Assembly: GCA_963932465.1 (NCBI GenBank)
Contig: OZ010794.1
Location: 214,099,748-214,163,747 of the forward strand
Direction: 5' to 3'
DNA from: Maratus speciosus
Lineage: Eukaryota > Arthropoda > Arachnida > Araneae > Salticidae
Length of the DNA: 64,000 bases
Part shown: positions 10,724 through 21,760 of the stretch, piece by piece
How the letters are laid out: each line of letters starts with the position of its first letter
Position numbering within the stretch: the first letter of the stretch is position 1
The notes under the pieces: model-generated
Database searches by the model: none
Told to the model about the DNA's origin: nothing
The model's input: only the letters and a program-made list of their open reading frames with translations
Made by a program: the position numbers and the translations under genes

Positions 10724-10906
10724 ATTACAGTAATTTCTGGCGTATAATCCGCGGATCAAACAATCATTTTTCGACCCAGCAAAAGTTTAAAATAAAAATG
10801 TAACGTCTTAAATCGTGGTAAATATTTCACTTCAATAACTAAATAAAATTTCTGGGTCCAAACAGAATTGTTTGATCCGAGGATTGTACACCGGATAATA
10901 TGGTAC
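10724..10906. mobile_element. Foldback MITE, family E copy 2
   Basis: This copy has the same termini as the 7301 element (GCGTATAATCCGCGGATC and inverse) in the opposite orientation. Its right end is more decayed (ATATGGTAC instead of TTACGGTAAT). Confidence 0.7.
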
Positions 10907-11310
10907 TTACAACCTTTTATCATTTTTGCGTCTACTCCAGACTTCTTTAATTCCCCCCTTTCTCCCTTTATTTTCTACCTATGAGCCTCGAAACTCACTG
11001 GAGAAACTTTTTGTACTAAATAAGTATTTACAATTTGAAGCCGATCTGATATTTGTCGCAGTGAAAATTATACGACATCGTTTATTAATTATTAAAAAAA
11101 ATAATTTGGGAAAATTCTTAATTACATATATATATATTAAAATTCATTATTTATAATGGGTAATAAAAACAAATCCAGATATGTTCTTGGTATCATTTTC
11201 TTTGAAAAAATGTTAGGATTACGAATATCGAACGTATTTTCAAATATGGCCAATAATTATTTTTTTTTAGAATTTTATATGTATGTAAACAGTGTGATAA
11301 AAACTCACAT
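10907..11310. other. No recognisable feature
   Basis: This is A/T-rich DNA with a 76-codon low-complexity frame that I regard as chance. Confidence 0.4.
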
Positions 11311-11474
11311 ATACCTCAGACAAAGATAAGGCACTAAAAGCTATAAAAACGCAAACGGACGCCAGATCAAGACAAGTGATGAATAGCATAGTCAAATTTA
11401 TTTACGACGACCGTAACACAAAATTTATGACTGACAGGGCAAAATTTATTGGTCCTCAACGTGTGTGGTAATGT

Positions 11475-11850
11475 ATCCAACACGATGCGACGCCAAAAAT
11501 CCTGGAGTCATGACAAAAATTAGCTATGCACGGGCAAGCAAGAACGAAGCTCAAGAAGGGGGCCGCCGAGAAAACGAATCATATACAAGAAGAACAGTGC
11601 ACCAATCAGAATGAAGCTTCAAGCAGCGAATGAGTAAAATCATGTTGTTTAAACGAAACCCTCCCACATTTGATTTTTGAGGAAGATATGTTTTTCAGTG
11701 AAGAGAATTTAATTTCACTCTTGCTCCCTATCCTGAATGATGCATGCAGTAAGAATTTCGTAATCTTACAGACTATGTTGGACCATATAAGCGAAGAAGT
11801 CAGCGTGCACTTTGAGAACACCTTTCTTGTGATGATTCCTCGACCCTAAA
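11475..11850 (+). pseudogene. Decayed coding-like segment, origin unknown
   Basis: The plus strand shows two consecutive coding-like stretches in different frames: about 11490-11612 (KNPGVMTKISYARASKNEAQ, then a basic stretch) and about 11632-11848 (LPHLIFEEDMFFSEENLISL, then LLPILNDACSKNF, then a stop). The first stretch resembles the 'GVSYA' segment that follows zinc knuckles in some retrotransposon gag proteins, but this is a weak visual match. Composition is less A/T-rich than the surroundings. At least one frameshift separates the parts. Confidence 0.3.
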
Positions 11851-12351
11851 ATCAAATGAAGAAGACGTTCATTTCAAGAGAAAAATAAATGAGAAGGCCT
11901 CATGCTTCTAAAATTGCAGAAGGCAGAAGCACCGTGAGAAGAAATTCACTGATAAAAAAATTGTTCTGATGGAAAGAAGAAAATGTTCCCGAAAATTGAA
12001 TAGACTATGAGAGATAATCAACCGCTCTGTGTTCGAAAGAAGACATGTTCCAGGCATCTCTATAAATGAGGGAATTGCCAAGCCCAAGAAATTATCAAGA
12101 ACTTTAATGTGTTATACCTAATTGATGTTAAAAAAAACTGTCACTTTGCGATCTAATAAAATGTACACATAGACTATAATAAAATGGTGCTACAACTAAG
12201 TGACATTATAACAAAAAGTGCGTAAGGACTTAAATGATTTCCAAGGATGAATCCCCTCTACACTTTGACTGAGGTACATGGCGAGAATTATTTTGATATT
12301 TAATATTTGGCCATTCTTAACATTATCAGTTTAACATTACCATTATTAACA

Positions 12352-12353
<2 letters not shown>

Positions 12354-12403
<50 letters not shown>
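12354..12403. repeat. (TTA)n microsatellite
   Basis: About 16 uninterrupted copies of TTA. Confidence 0.9.
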
Positions 12404-14525
12404 GCATTTTATATTGTGTGAAGTTGACTATTTCACTGATTAGTATGGGGTATACATAATTCTATAACATATATAATTAATTATCTTTATTAATTGTTAG
12501 AGGAATCATAACCATACGATATGATGATATTATATTTTCTTAATATTTTGGCTAAGTAGCCCGTCTTTTTTGTGCTGTGAGTGTTTTAGATTAGAAATAC
12601 TTTGAAACAAATATTCACAAAATGAGATTTATGAAAATAGTGGTATGTGATTTTATGAAATAAAAATGATATGAGATTGATATGTAGAAATGAAATGATG
12701 ATAATTGAAATAAGAAATACAAGTGATTGAAATAAAATTTGTTTATATATGTATACTTTTCTTTGAATCATTAGCTTATACTTTTCTTTCAGAAAATAAT
12801 TAAATTTATGCATTTTAAGAAATTTATGCATTTTAAGAATTAAAATTTTAGCAAATATTAAATTGGAGATATATCTGAGTAACCTACCAGTCCTAAATTT
12901 GCATTTCATGACGTTAAATAAGGCGTTATTGAGTTATTGTCAGCTCTAATTTATTAAAAATCCCTTCTCCCTCTATTTTGTTAATTAGCATTATCCCCTA
13001 AGATCTTTTAACAACGCGGATCGGGATAATACTTTTCTATTTGTGTACTAACAATTATATTGTCATGTGACCTTGTGTGTCGGTGCAGATCGTCACCACA
13101 ATATTTCTATCAAGAGGTATCGAGTTGCGTACGTGTGCACGTACTTACATACGTACGTATGCATCACTACAGAATCTGTAGGGGCAAAAACTCTTAGGCA
13201 ATATCCTGTAAGCTAAAAACCTGCAATACGAGAGCAAAATATAGTTTTTATCGCTTCAATTCAGTTGCCGCAAAAAATGGGATTGAGGTAGTATCCCCGA
13301 GAAAAAAAATATATATAAAATGGCAACAATATGCCGGACATTTTTTTTTTTTTTTTTTTTTTTGCAGAAATTAGTACTCTAGGCGATTATAATTCAAACT
13401 AATACGATTAAAACTCAAACATGGTCCGGCAAATCCCGGCACATATTTAAAAAGTATTCGGTATGTTTAAATTAGAGCCAAAAACACTTTAAAAAACCCT
13501 TTACAGATTTAATGTTTTTTTATTACATTAAAAACTCAACTATTTAAATTAACACATAGTTTTACACTAAGCTTTGACCTTTTTTAAACACGTAAGCCCT
13601 GTTTAGTTTCAATTCAACAATTCATTGATCCACAGAAAAATTATATTTAAATATAACAACAATGCCAAAAAGCAACAAAAAACCACGTCTTCTCAGAAAG
13701 AAACTTCTTCTTCAACTGAAGCTGCTATATTTATCCTGTATTTTAAACCAATTGAAATCATTTAAAATTTAAAAACCAAAATAGGCTTATAAAGTGTAAT
13801 ATAACATGCAAAATACAATGAAACAATTATAGGCTAATAAAATATACTCCATAAATATACGGGCAATGCAGCAGAATACTATAGAATTTTATATCAATAA
13901 TATTTATCAAAGTTATGAATGGTAACCATTAGAACATTTTTTTTTTTGTTGTTGTTTAAACATGGAGGTACCAAACCCTTAATGCATTTTACTCTAGTGT
14001 AGCCTACACAGCCCAGAACTTTACACCGTTGTTTTTTATCTAAATGTTATGGCCAGTGATGAATTTTATCCTTCCTGACATCTTTAGAAGTTTCATAAAG
14101 CTGAAAACAATGGACTACTAAGTTGTTACTATAAAATTTTAATCATTGCTTTTTTGATGATGTAACTGCTACCTTCAGGGGGTCATGGACACGGAAGCAC
14201 AAGGGAAGGAGAATAGAGCCCCTTTAAATCTGAAAAAGAAGTATTTTGGCCATTTTTTATCATTTGGCTCGCGTTTAACAAAAACGTATATCTGCCGGGG
14301 GGAGGGAGCTCAAATCGGGAGTTCCGGGGCAGCTGCCCGCATGCTCCTGCATGAGTCAGGCCCTGGTTTTACAGTAAACTGAGAAGATTTTGTATTTAAT
14401 GAGAGTCGTTTATCGAGTTAGGGTGATATATGGTGATAAGAGTGAAAAAAAACTAAATATCATGCGAACCACTTGTGAAACAAGCAATGCTCAAAATGTT
14501 TACAAAAGCGAAACTCAATTCATGG
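12404..14525. other. Mostly featureless A/T-rich DNA
   Basis: The stretch contains a cluster of self-complementary ACGTAC/TACGTA motifs at about 13130-13165, a poly-T run at about 13340-13363 and a 107-codon low-complexity frame on the minus strand (12586-12909) that is not protein-like. I see no gene or bounded element. Two small frames at 14185-14590 have no family signature. Confidence 0.45.
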
Positions 14526-14891
14526 TGTTGCCAAATGGCAACAAATGTATATTCATGTGCATGCAGTTTTGTTCCAATAAACATTACTGAAAATCATTTA
14601 AAATAAGTTTTAAAAGTATATTCCTTTCAGAAATATTTTTTTTCAAATGAAATTTTGTATGTTAAATATTTTTTATATGAGTTAGAAATCCAACTATAGC
14701 TAACAAAATGAAAGGTATCAAAAGTTGCTTTTTATTTGTAATTTATAAACAACTATTGCCGACTATGATACTTTTTATGAACTAAACCTAAATATAGGAC
14801 CAACATGAATACGTAAAGCATGAAGTTGGCAAGAGACAACGGCAAATAAACAATAAGAAGGGTAAATTTAATATGTTGCCAATTGGCAACA
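14526..14891. mobile_element. Possible element with palindromic ends
   Basis: Near-identical palindromes TGTTGCCAAATGGCAACA (14526-14543) and TGTTGCCAATTGGCAACA (14874-14891) delimit about 366 bp. Each end is itself an inverted repeat, so they could be element termini or two copies of a symmetric binding site. No target duplication was seen. Confidence 0.35.
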
Positions 14892-14904
14892 GTATGCGCT
14901 AGAG

Positions 14905-15120
14905 CAGTGGTTCCCAAACTTTTGGGCTCCCGGAGCCCTTTTTGGGAAGAATTTCTAAGGCGGAGCCCCTTAACCCCACGGTACTCTATGGTTTACAAAT
15001 TAATGTTTTTTATGCTTATGGAGCAGAAAAAAATGCTGAATAAGAGCGAGTCTGAACCGGTAGTTTCCAACATGGGGTCAAGGTTTTCAGTTTGGCCCTT
15101 TTCTTGATACAGAAGAAATT
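14905..15120 (+). mobile_element. hAT-like element terminus, partial
   Basis: The sequence starts CAGTGGTTCCCAAACTTTTG and continues through a G/C-richer stretch with GGCTCCCGGAGCCC. CAGTGGTTCCCAAACT is a classic hAT terminal sequence. No opposite end was found downstream, so the element is truncated, and the 74-codon frame inside it is not transposase-like. Confidence 0.5.
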
Positions 15121-15376
15121 CTGAATTCATACTAGAAATTTTGAAAATAAAACTTTCTATTATTTAACCCCTTAAAAGTTTTATTTAATATTACTATTAT
15201 TGGACACAATAAATTACAAATAAGGACTAAAAATCACTTTTTTTGTATTGAATTATCTGCCTTCTAAATCCGCCAAATACATCGAAAATTATAGTTAAAA
15301 ATTTGTGGTTTTTGAAAGCTGTTAGTAACGAAGAAAAAAAAACTCTTCTTAACCGAGTGACGTTCGAGCAGTATTG

Positions 15377-15602
15377 TTAACCCTTTCAGGGTTTCACGGG
15401 CAAGGTACTTGTATTCGTAAAATGTTGAATAATTGAATGACATCAGTATTTACAAGAAAATTTATTTGTAAACCATTAAAATTTTATTTTCGCGTACTTA
15501 AGAAGGGTGAAATTTTCATTAATAAATTCGGGTGCCAATGTGGCAATTAGGGATTAAAATTATGTGATGCCATAGCGGCATCACAGCCCGTTAAGGGGTT
15601 AA
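15377..15602. mobile_element. TTAA-flanked MITE, family H copy 1
   Basis: This 226-bp element has TTAA at both ends. The palindrome end is on the right: GTGATGCC-n5-GGCATCAC at 15564-15584, 14 nt from TTAA. The other end reads CCCTTTCAGGG. The core is degenerate (CTTAAGAAGGGTGAAATTTT). Copies are at 30183, 48149 and 62986. Confidence 0.75.
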
Positions 15603-16307
15603 TGACATCCATTTTTAATTGATTGATTGACATCCATCCCTCTGCGCTAGAGGGTTAAAAAGTGATTATCAATCAAAATATCGATTTTTTATTTTTGCAT
15701 TAATACTAAAATGGAATCTTTTACCAGTCGAATTATGCTCAAATTATGTCTGTATCTTAACCCCTTGAGGGCGGTTGGATATATTATACCCTACCTAATT
15801 TTAATTAAGATCAGCACCAGAATCTTTTTATTAAGTTTTAATTTTATAACTTTGGGGGAAAAGTGTTGAAAAATTGCTTTTCCTTGTTCGAAATATTTTT
15901 TTTTCCAAATTTCCGGTGAGAATTCAGCATTATACAAACGCAATTGCTTAGCTGCCAACCTTCCACTAATCTTCCGTAGTATCTGAATTAATTTGACCCA
16001 GGTTAACCACTTTCGAACCAGAAAATTTATTCCATGAATCTTTATTTATTTAATTCGAGGTTTCAACGTGGAACATATTTCAGCTCAGCTCAGACAGCAG
16101 CTCATCAGAGATTCGTGACGTTCATCTTTGCGGTGCAAAGGTCTCCCGCTCACGCTTTTTTAAATTGAGTTTATTCCTGTTTCTACTATGTGTATTGGTG
16201 ACAGCGTATTCATGATTTAGTTCCGGTTTGTAGCAGAATAGGACTTTATTGTGGACTGTTGTTAATTCCTAGTAGTGCTTTTTTGAGAGTTCTGCGTCGA
16301 ATATACC

Positions 16308-17959
16308 ATGGATAATATGGATCCACTTGACTTTAAAACGAATGCCTTGCGCATAATTAAAGGTGAAGAACCATCTGACCTCGCTGCTGCATGGAGCGAA
16401 TACCCACAAGTTTCGGACGAGAAACAAAGCGAAATCGTCAAGCAATTCCTAAAAGAATGTGACACCCACATCAGAGGAATGGTGAATGAGACAGGCTACT
16501 CCAGCCGCGAAGACCTACAAATGAATGTAAGTACCACTTTATCTTCTGTGATGTTTTTACTTACAGAGCCATTTAACCCCCAGAGACTTTGTAATTTACC
16601 AGAATTTAAAGCTTATATCTATAAATATAACTTAGACCTAATTGAAACATTAACTAACTTAAAGGCAATAGCGGTGAACCCTAATCAGGGCTTCCTCCCT
16701 GCCAAAAATACTACCCGGAAAAGAACCCGTGAAGAACCCAGTAGCGTACCCTTAGCAAATAAATATGCCATGTTAGCAGATAAAACTAAAGAAAATAATG
16801 AAAATACCGATATGGAAATCCCAGATTCATCTGAAGGCGGCGCAGTCGGTGGCTCTGCTTCACCCACCACCGCTAAAACAAAAATCCACCCATTTTACAT
16901 AGAACTAAAGGGTAAATGGCACGAACTTGCTGCCAAAATAAAAGAGCAAAATGAGACCAACCCACTTATCAAAATGGACGGTGAACTATTAAAAGTCCAC
17001 TGCAAAAATGACTCGGACTTCCGTAAAATCCAAGCATACCTAGATACTAATGCAACAGCTTACACCACCCTGAGCCGTGCGGAACAGCGCCCTCGGAAAG
17101 TGGTAATACGCAAAATCCCTTGCTATACGGGCCCACAAATCATCATAGATGAACTTAAACAACACAACTTTATAGCTAGTAGAGCTTCTATGATGAAGAG
17201 CAAGAAAACTGGCAAACAATGCCCCTGTATGTAGTAAACATCTTGCCAAGAGCAAAATTTGAAGAAATCTATCAAATAACCGAAATTCGTTATATAAAAG
17301 TTACTATCGAACGACTTAAAGGCACGGGCATTGTAAAACAATGTTACCGTTCCCAAAAGTTTGGCCACTCCTCAGAAATTTGCAACCTCCCTGTAAGCTG
17401 TGCCAAATGCTCAGGAGGGCACCTAATCCCGGATTGTGACAATATCGGAAAGATAACTCCCAAATGTAGGAATTGTTCTGGCCCCCACCCGGCTACTTAT
17501 CGTGGTTGTCCAAAAACCCCCCAATTTCACAAAAATAACCAAAATTCAAAATCTTCCCCAAAAGATAAACCAGCCAAATATTTCCCAGACATGCTGGCCC
17601 AAACAATGGCTGGCTACAATTATGTTAAACCAGCCTCAGCCCCACAAGTTACTAAGAAAGCCCCAGATACGGTTGCAATTCCAGAACCCAAACCTGAAAC
17701 TACTAAACCAAACGAAAAAGAGCCAAAAGACCCTGAAACTGTAGCACCAGAAACTCCTAACTATATAACCGATCTAAAAGATATTCTAAAAACCTTCCAA
17801 GAGATGAAAGAAATCTTTAAATTTAACAAATTTATCCAATGTTTTCAAAACATAGCAAGACGTTCATAAAACTGCAATGATCCTATGGAAAGGATACTTA
17901 TGATTATCAGCGCTTTTGACAGCTTGGCCACGGAATTCAACTCACCCAATAATGAGTAA
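16308..17959 (+). pseudogene. ORF1 (gag-like) of the 16-kb retrotransposon, frameshifted
   Basis: The first 300 or so codons are open from ATG 16308 (MDNMDPLDFKTNALR). They include the pre-knuckle domain (RKVVIRKIPCYTGPQIIIDE), which aligns with the 3539-5152 protein. A one-base shift near 17218-17222 moves the frame to PLYVVNILPRAKFEEIYQI and the knuckles. Knuckle 1 is CYRSQKFGHSSEIC with the second Cys mutated to Ser; knuckles 2 (CAKCSGGHLIPDC) and 3 (CRNCSGPHPATYRGC) keep their Cys/His. A premature stop lies at 17867-17869. Reading past it restores DPMERILMIISAFDSLA, which matches the end of the intact relative, so the original stop was TAA 17957-17959. Confidence 0.8.
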
Positions 17960-20632
17960 TTCCTCCCCTTCTTTTTCCTCTTTAATCTTCCTCTCTTGGA
18001 ACTGCAACTCCTTACATCACAAATTAAATGAACTAAAACTTTTCATTTCTGATCACCCTCAAATAGATGTCATTTTCCTACAGGAAACCTTCAGCCCCAC
18101 CTTTAATATTAACATTCCTGGGTATAGGCTATTTCACACACCCCGCTCGGACGGCACCCCGAGAGGAGGCACTGCTATTTACATAAAGCACCATATCCCT
18201 CACTATCTTTTTAACAGTCCTACTTTTAATGACATTGAATACACCAGTATAGTCATTCAGCTTCCCCACATTAATATTCACTTAGCCTCAATTTACGCTC
18301 CACCTACTGGTAACTTTCCTGTTAATAGTTTAACTCAACTCTTTTCTCATCACCAACACTGCTTCTTTGTTGGCGATTATAATGCCAGGAGTAGGCGTTG
18401 GAACTGTCACGGCAATTCTCCTCGGGGTACCTCTCTTCATAATCTTGTCCAACACCTTAAATTAAGCTTACACGCACCTAATACTCCTACACACATAAGC
18501 ACGGCGCCTAATACCCATGATTCCATAATTGATCTTGCTATCTCTAAAAATCTTCCCTATCCTATCACCTCTACTGTCATTAAAGATCTTTCCTCTGACC
18601 ATTACCCTGTCTGTTTCAAAATTGATATAATAAACCCTATTTCTCCGCCTCCTTCCGTGGCCATTGATTGGCAAAAATTTACCAACCATCTTGATAATCA
18701 AGACATTACTTTTCCCGTAATTAACTCCATAACTGATATTGATGATGCTGTGGATTTTCTAAATTCTAAAATTATTGAAGCCCAAAACCATGCTACCTTC
18801 AATACCTTCAAAAATAATAACTCATTCATTCCTCCTCGTTATATATATAACCTGATTAAACACCGTAACCAACTCCGGCGTCAATTTCAAAATTCTAGAG
18901 ACCCCTCCCTTAAACCCCTTATCAATAGAGCTAACAATAGAATCAAAAATTTCCTTTTTAAAGAAAAGCAAAAAAGTTGGAATAATTTTCTCAAAAATCT
19001 TGCTAGCGAGGATAATTCTCTTTGGCTTATCAAACGTAAACTCAATAAAAAATATTATCCCATTCCTCCTCTTTCGGACAATAATGTTAACTATGCATAT
19101 ACTGACCAGGATAAAGCAGAACTACTTGCCAATTCCTACGCTTTACAATTCTCTCCGAACCCAAACCTCGCTAGCCAGGCGCATCTTGATGAGGTTAGTG
19201 AAACTGTTCGAAATTTCCTAGCCGTCCCCCTGATGACCCCCCCCTACTATTCAGCCTATTATAATTCATATTATTATTAAAAAAATGAAAGAACGCAAGA
19301 CCCCAGGTTACGACAAAATTTCTAACACTGCTCTTTAAAACCTTCCACCTAACTGCATTATCTATATCACCTATCTTACTAATGCTATCTTTAAATTTAA
19401 CTACTTCCCGAAACCTTGGAAACTCTCTATCATTTCACCCATACCCAAACCTATAACTGATCTCTCTAACCCTACTAACTACAGACCTATTTCTCTGCTT
19501 CCTTCTCTCAGTAAAGTCATTGACGTGTCATTAGGACCCAGTTGCAGGACTTTATTCAGCAAAACAACATCCTTATGCCTGAACAATTTGGCTTTCGCCC
19601 AAAACATTCAACCCAACACCAGCTCCTTCGCGTTGTTGAGTTTCTCAGCGAAAAGCTCAACGCGAAGATCCCTGCTGCTGCCATTTTCCTTGACATCGCA
19701 AAGGCTTTTGACAAAGTCTGGCACGAAGGCCTTATATACAAATTAATTAAGCTAAAATTCCGTGCTAGACTCATACATTTAATATACTCTTACCTTTGCG
19801 GTCGAACTTTCATCGCATCAATAACATATTATCCATAATTCTCTTTATTCTAGCGGGCATCCTTCAAGGGAGCGTGTTGGGCCCAATGTTATTTAACATA
19901 ATTTTCAATGACATCCCACGCTCATTACTTACTTATTTAGCTCTGTATGCGGACGATACATGTATCTACGCTTCTGCACACCACCCAGATAGTCTATACA
20001 GGTACCTGCAGACTCATCTTGAAGACTTTCTTGACTGGTGCGACCTATGGCGCGTTCTAATCAACGAAAATAAAACTAAAGCTGTTTATTTCTCCCGTAA
20101 ATTTATCTATCCTCCAAAACTAACAATAAATAACACTACAATTCCATGGTCCGACGAGGCCAAATACCTGGGTGTCATCCTAGATCGTAGGCTCACTTGG
20201 AGCAAACATATTCTCTCCGTCAGGGGGAAAGTCGCCGGAGCTTCTCTTGCCCTTAAACCACTTCTTAATAGTAAAACTCTTTCAGTCCACAACAAGCTTA
20301 TCCTCTACAATTCCTGTATTCTCCCCATCATTACTTATGCAAGCCCTATCTGGGCCTTTACCTGCAAATCCTCTATGGACAACCTAAGCAAACTCCATAA
20401 TAAAAACCTTCGCACAGTCCGAGGCGCCTCCAGATACTTACGTAATACCACTGTCCGTAGGGACCTGAACACCATCACCCTTAGGAAAAGAATTAAAGAT
20501 CTTGCAAATACTTTCTATTCTACCTTATATGACCTCCCAAATGATATTGTGGCAGGGCTCCCCGACTATGACGCCTTCGAGCCACATCATCGCAAACGCC
20601 CGAAATATTCCACAATAATGGAATCCCCGTGA
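17952..20632 (+). pseudogene. ORF2 endonuclease/reverse transcriptase, broken
   Basis: The likely start ATG 17952 overlaps the ancestral ORF1 stop by 8 nt (ATGAGTAA). The APE-type endonuclease comes first: FLSWNCNSL, IFLQETFSP, GGTAIYIK, FVGDYNARSRRWNC, IIDLAI, LSSDHYPV. The reverse transcriptase follows: fingers NYRPISLLPS and EQFGFRPKHSTQ, motif A FLDIAKAFDKVW, motif B GILQGSVLGPMLFN, motif C ALYADDT. The thumb and C-terminal region end at a stop at 20632. There is no RNase H domain. Lesions: a frameshift near 19225-19265, an in-frame TAA at 19336, a frameshift near 19525-19545 and another near 19830-19850. The catalytic motifs themselves are intact, which suggests fairly recent decay. Confidence 0.85.
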
Positions 20633-21158
20633 GCTCTGTGTTCACCGCATAAGATTGCTAAGTAATTTTTTTCTCCTTTTTTCTTTCCTATTTTATTAAT
20701 ATATATATATATATATAAAACCTCTATATATACTTTATTATATAGGAAAAAAAAGATATATTGCCCTGATTAGTGCCTTTTTGTTTTGTAGGCAGCCTTG
20801 CTGCGTTCCTTAACCGCCGACCCTGCCCTTGCTTGGTGTGAGTAATTTGAACTAGTGCTAACTTCTATTTAACTTATTTTTCTCTTCATTACAGCAGTCT
20901 GTACTGCAGCTAAACCTATATCTTAATATAATTTCATCATGTTAATCCAAGTTCTTAATCTTTTTTTCTCTTAACTTTTAAAAGCATCTATGCTGTTACA
21001 TCTTAAGTTTTTCCTTTTTTAAGTAGTTGTAACAACTACACATTTCTTACTTCCCAATGGCTCTACATTATGTAAGACATCACAATTAATCAGACTGGGT
21101 GTAAAGTTGACTTCAACTAGGCAACCCCTTAACCGCTGCTTCACTGTTCAGCACTGTT
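20633..21158 (+). other. 3' UTR of the retrotransposon with terminal hairpin
   Basis: The segment includes a (TA)n stretch at 20699-20717. The last ~60 bases are conserved with both the truncated copy at 54543-55615 and, over CTGGRTGTAAAGTTG and CAACTAGG, the ORF1-only element. In this class of element the enzyme recognises the 3' end of its RNA, so the hairpin is the likely recognition site (inference). Confidence 0.6.
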
Positions 21159-21263
21159 CGTGGAACATATTTCATTTAATTTCTTCAAATAATTACTGAT
21201 TCGAAACGTATTAAAACAGGGTCAAATTAACGCACGTATTACGGAAGATCAGTTTGAGTTTGG

Positions 21264-21505
21264 AGTGGCTGAGACGTTCTGCTCTCGAAGCTGGTAGACG
21301 GGAGGTGCTGGGTTCGATCCCAATCGCGCCCGTCGGCCTAATCGTTCGGAGTTTTCGTGGTTTTCTTCGAACCTTGGATTTCCAAGCGTTAATACGGGTT
21401 AGGTTCCCTTAGAAAGACCCCCACGAAGGGCACTCCCCCCCCCTGGGCCTATATCCCTCGTGCAGATAATCGGCCGTCATAAATACAACCAACCAACCAA
21501 CCAAC
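21264..21505 (+). mobile_element. tRNA-derived SINE
   Basis: This 242-bp insertion in MITE B has a 14-bp target duplication CAGTTTGAGTTTGG (21250-21263 and 21506-21519). The head contains an A box (TGGCTGAGACG) and a B box (GGTTCGATCCC) at tRNA-like spacing, so RNA polymerase III transcription is expected. A body of unknown origin ends in a (CAAC)n-type tail. It carries the A/B boxes but does not fold as an intact tRNA. Confidence 0.8.
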
Positions 21506-21553
21506 CAGTTTGAGTTTGGCACCTATGCAATTGCTTGCTCCTCGAAGGGTTAA

Positions 21554-21760
21554 TTAGAACCAGCGTTACAGCAGCTTAAAGTTACAGCTATTACAGCTTT
21601 TGAATTGTGTTTACAAGTTATTTTTAGCTTTTTCTCGATTATGCTTAAATTGTGTCTGTATCTTAATTACAACGAGAGTTACAACCATTCAAAGTTACAG
21701 CTATTACATCTTTTGAATTGTGTTTAAAAGTTATTTTTAGCTTTTCTCAAAATGAAGTTT
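21554..21760. repeat. Two-unit tandem repeat, ~113-bp period
   Basis: The units AGTTACAGCTATTACA...TTTTTAGC start near 21550 and 21663 and share most of their length. The first unit holds MITE A; the second is the empty site. The left flank of A (15735-15756) belongs to the first unit. Confidence 0.75.

Larger units (their letters stand above)
16083..21158 (+). mobile_element. Full-length Jockey/CR1-type non-LTR retrotransposon, mutated
   Basis: This 5.08-kb insertion lies in MITE B with a 16-bp target duplication CGTGGAACATATTTCA (16067-16082 and 21159-21174). Order: 5' leader (16083-16307), ORF1, ORF2 with endonuclease and reverse transcriptase, then a 3' UTR of about 520 nt. The 3' end has hairpin AGTTG-actt-CAACT (21114-21127) and a two-copy 10-mer tail (CACTGTTCAG CACTGTTC) instead of poly(A). 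Hairpin plus short tandem tail is the style of CR1/L2-type elements. Both ORFs carry frameshifts and stops, so this copy is inactive, but its long target duplication shows that it arrived by target-primed reverse transcription. Confidence 0.85.
15950..21526. mobile_element. MITE family B copy 1 (10-bp target duplication), carrying a LINE and a SINE
   Basis: It is inserted in MITE A with duplication GCAATTGCTT (15940-15949 and 21527-21536). The termini are AGCTGCCAACCTTCCACTAA and, inverted, ATAGGTGCCAAACTCAAAC. The uninterrupted copy at 23237-23465 shows the original length of about 230 bp. A 9-10 bp target duplication suggests a Mutator-like (MULE) origin; this is inference from size alone. 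Confidence 0.7.
15757..21553. mobile_element. TTAA MITE, family A copy 1, host of a nested stack
   Basis: The left part (15757-15949) and right part (21537-21553) form one MITE of about 210 bp: TTAA-CCCCTTGAGGGCGG at left and GCTCCTCGAAGGG-TTAA at right. It is split by element B with a 10-bp duplication, GCAATTGCTT. The flanks read GTCTGTATC-TTAA and TTAA-TTAGAAC; the unoccupied sister repeat at 21645-21670 reads GTCTGTATCTTAATTACAAC, which proves the TTAA duplication. Confidence 0.85.

Noticed and set aside
12586..12909. 107-codon minus-strand frame
   Set aside because: Its composition is Lys/Ile/Phe/Leu-rich as expected from random A/T-rich DNA, and it contains a direct repeat (KMHKFLKMHKF) from a local DNA duplication.
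13130..13165. Cluster of ACGTAC/TACGTA motifs as a regulatory element
   Set aside because: It is a short imperfect ACGT-type simple repeat without a neighbouring gene; no further support.
18468..18701. Minus-strand frames inside the retrotransposon
   Set aside because: They are shadows of the endonuclease frame on the opposite strand; the same applies to 16685, 17040, 17123, 19556, 20107 and 54560.
21264..21340. A functional tRNA gene
   Set aside because: A and B boxes are present, but the acceptor and anticodon stems do not pair, and it is the head of a 242-bp SINE with target duplication.
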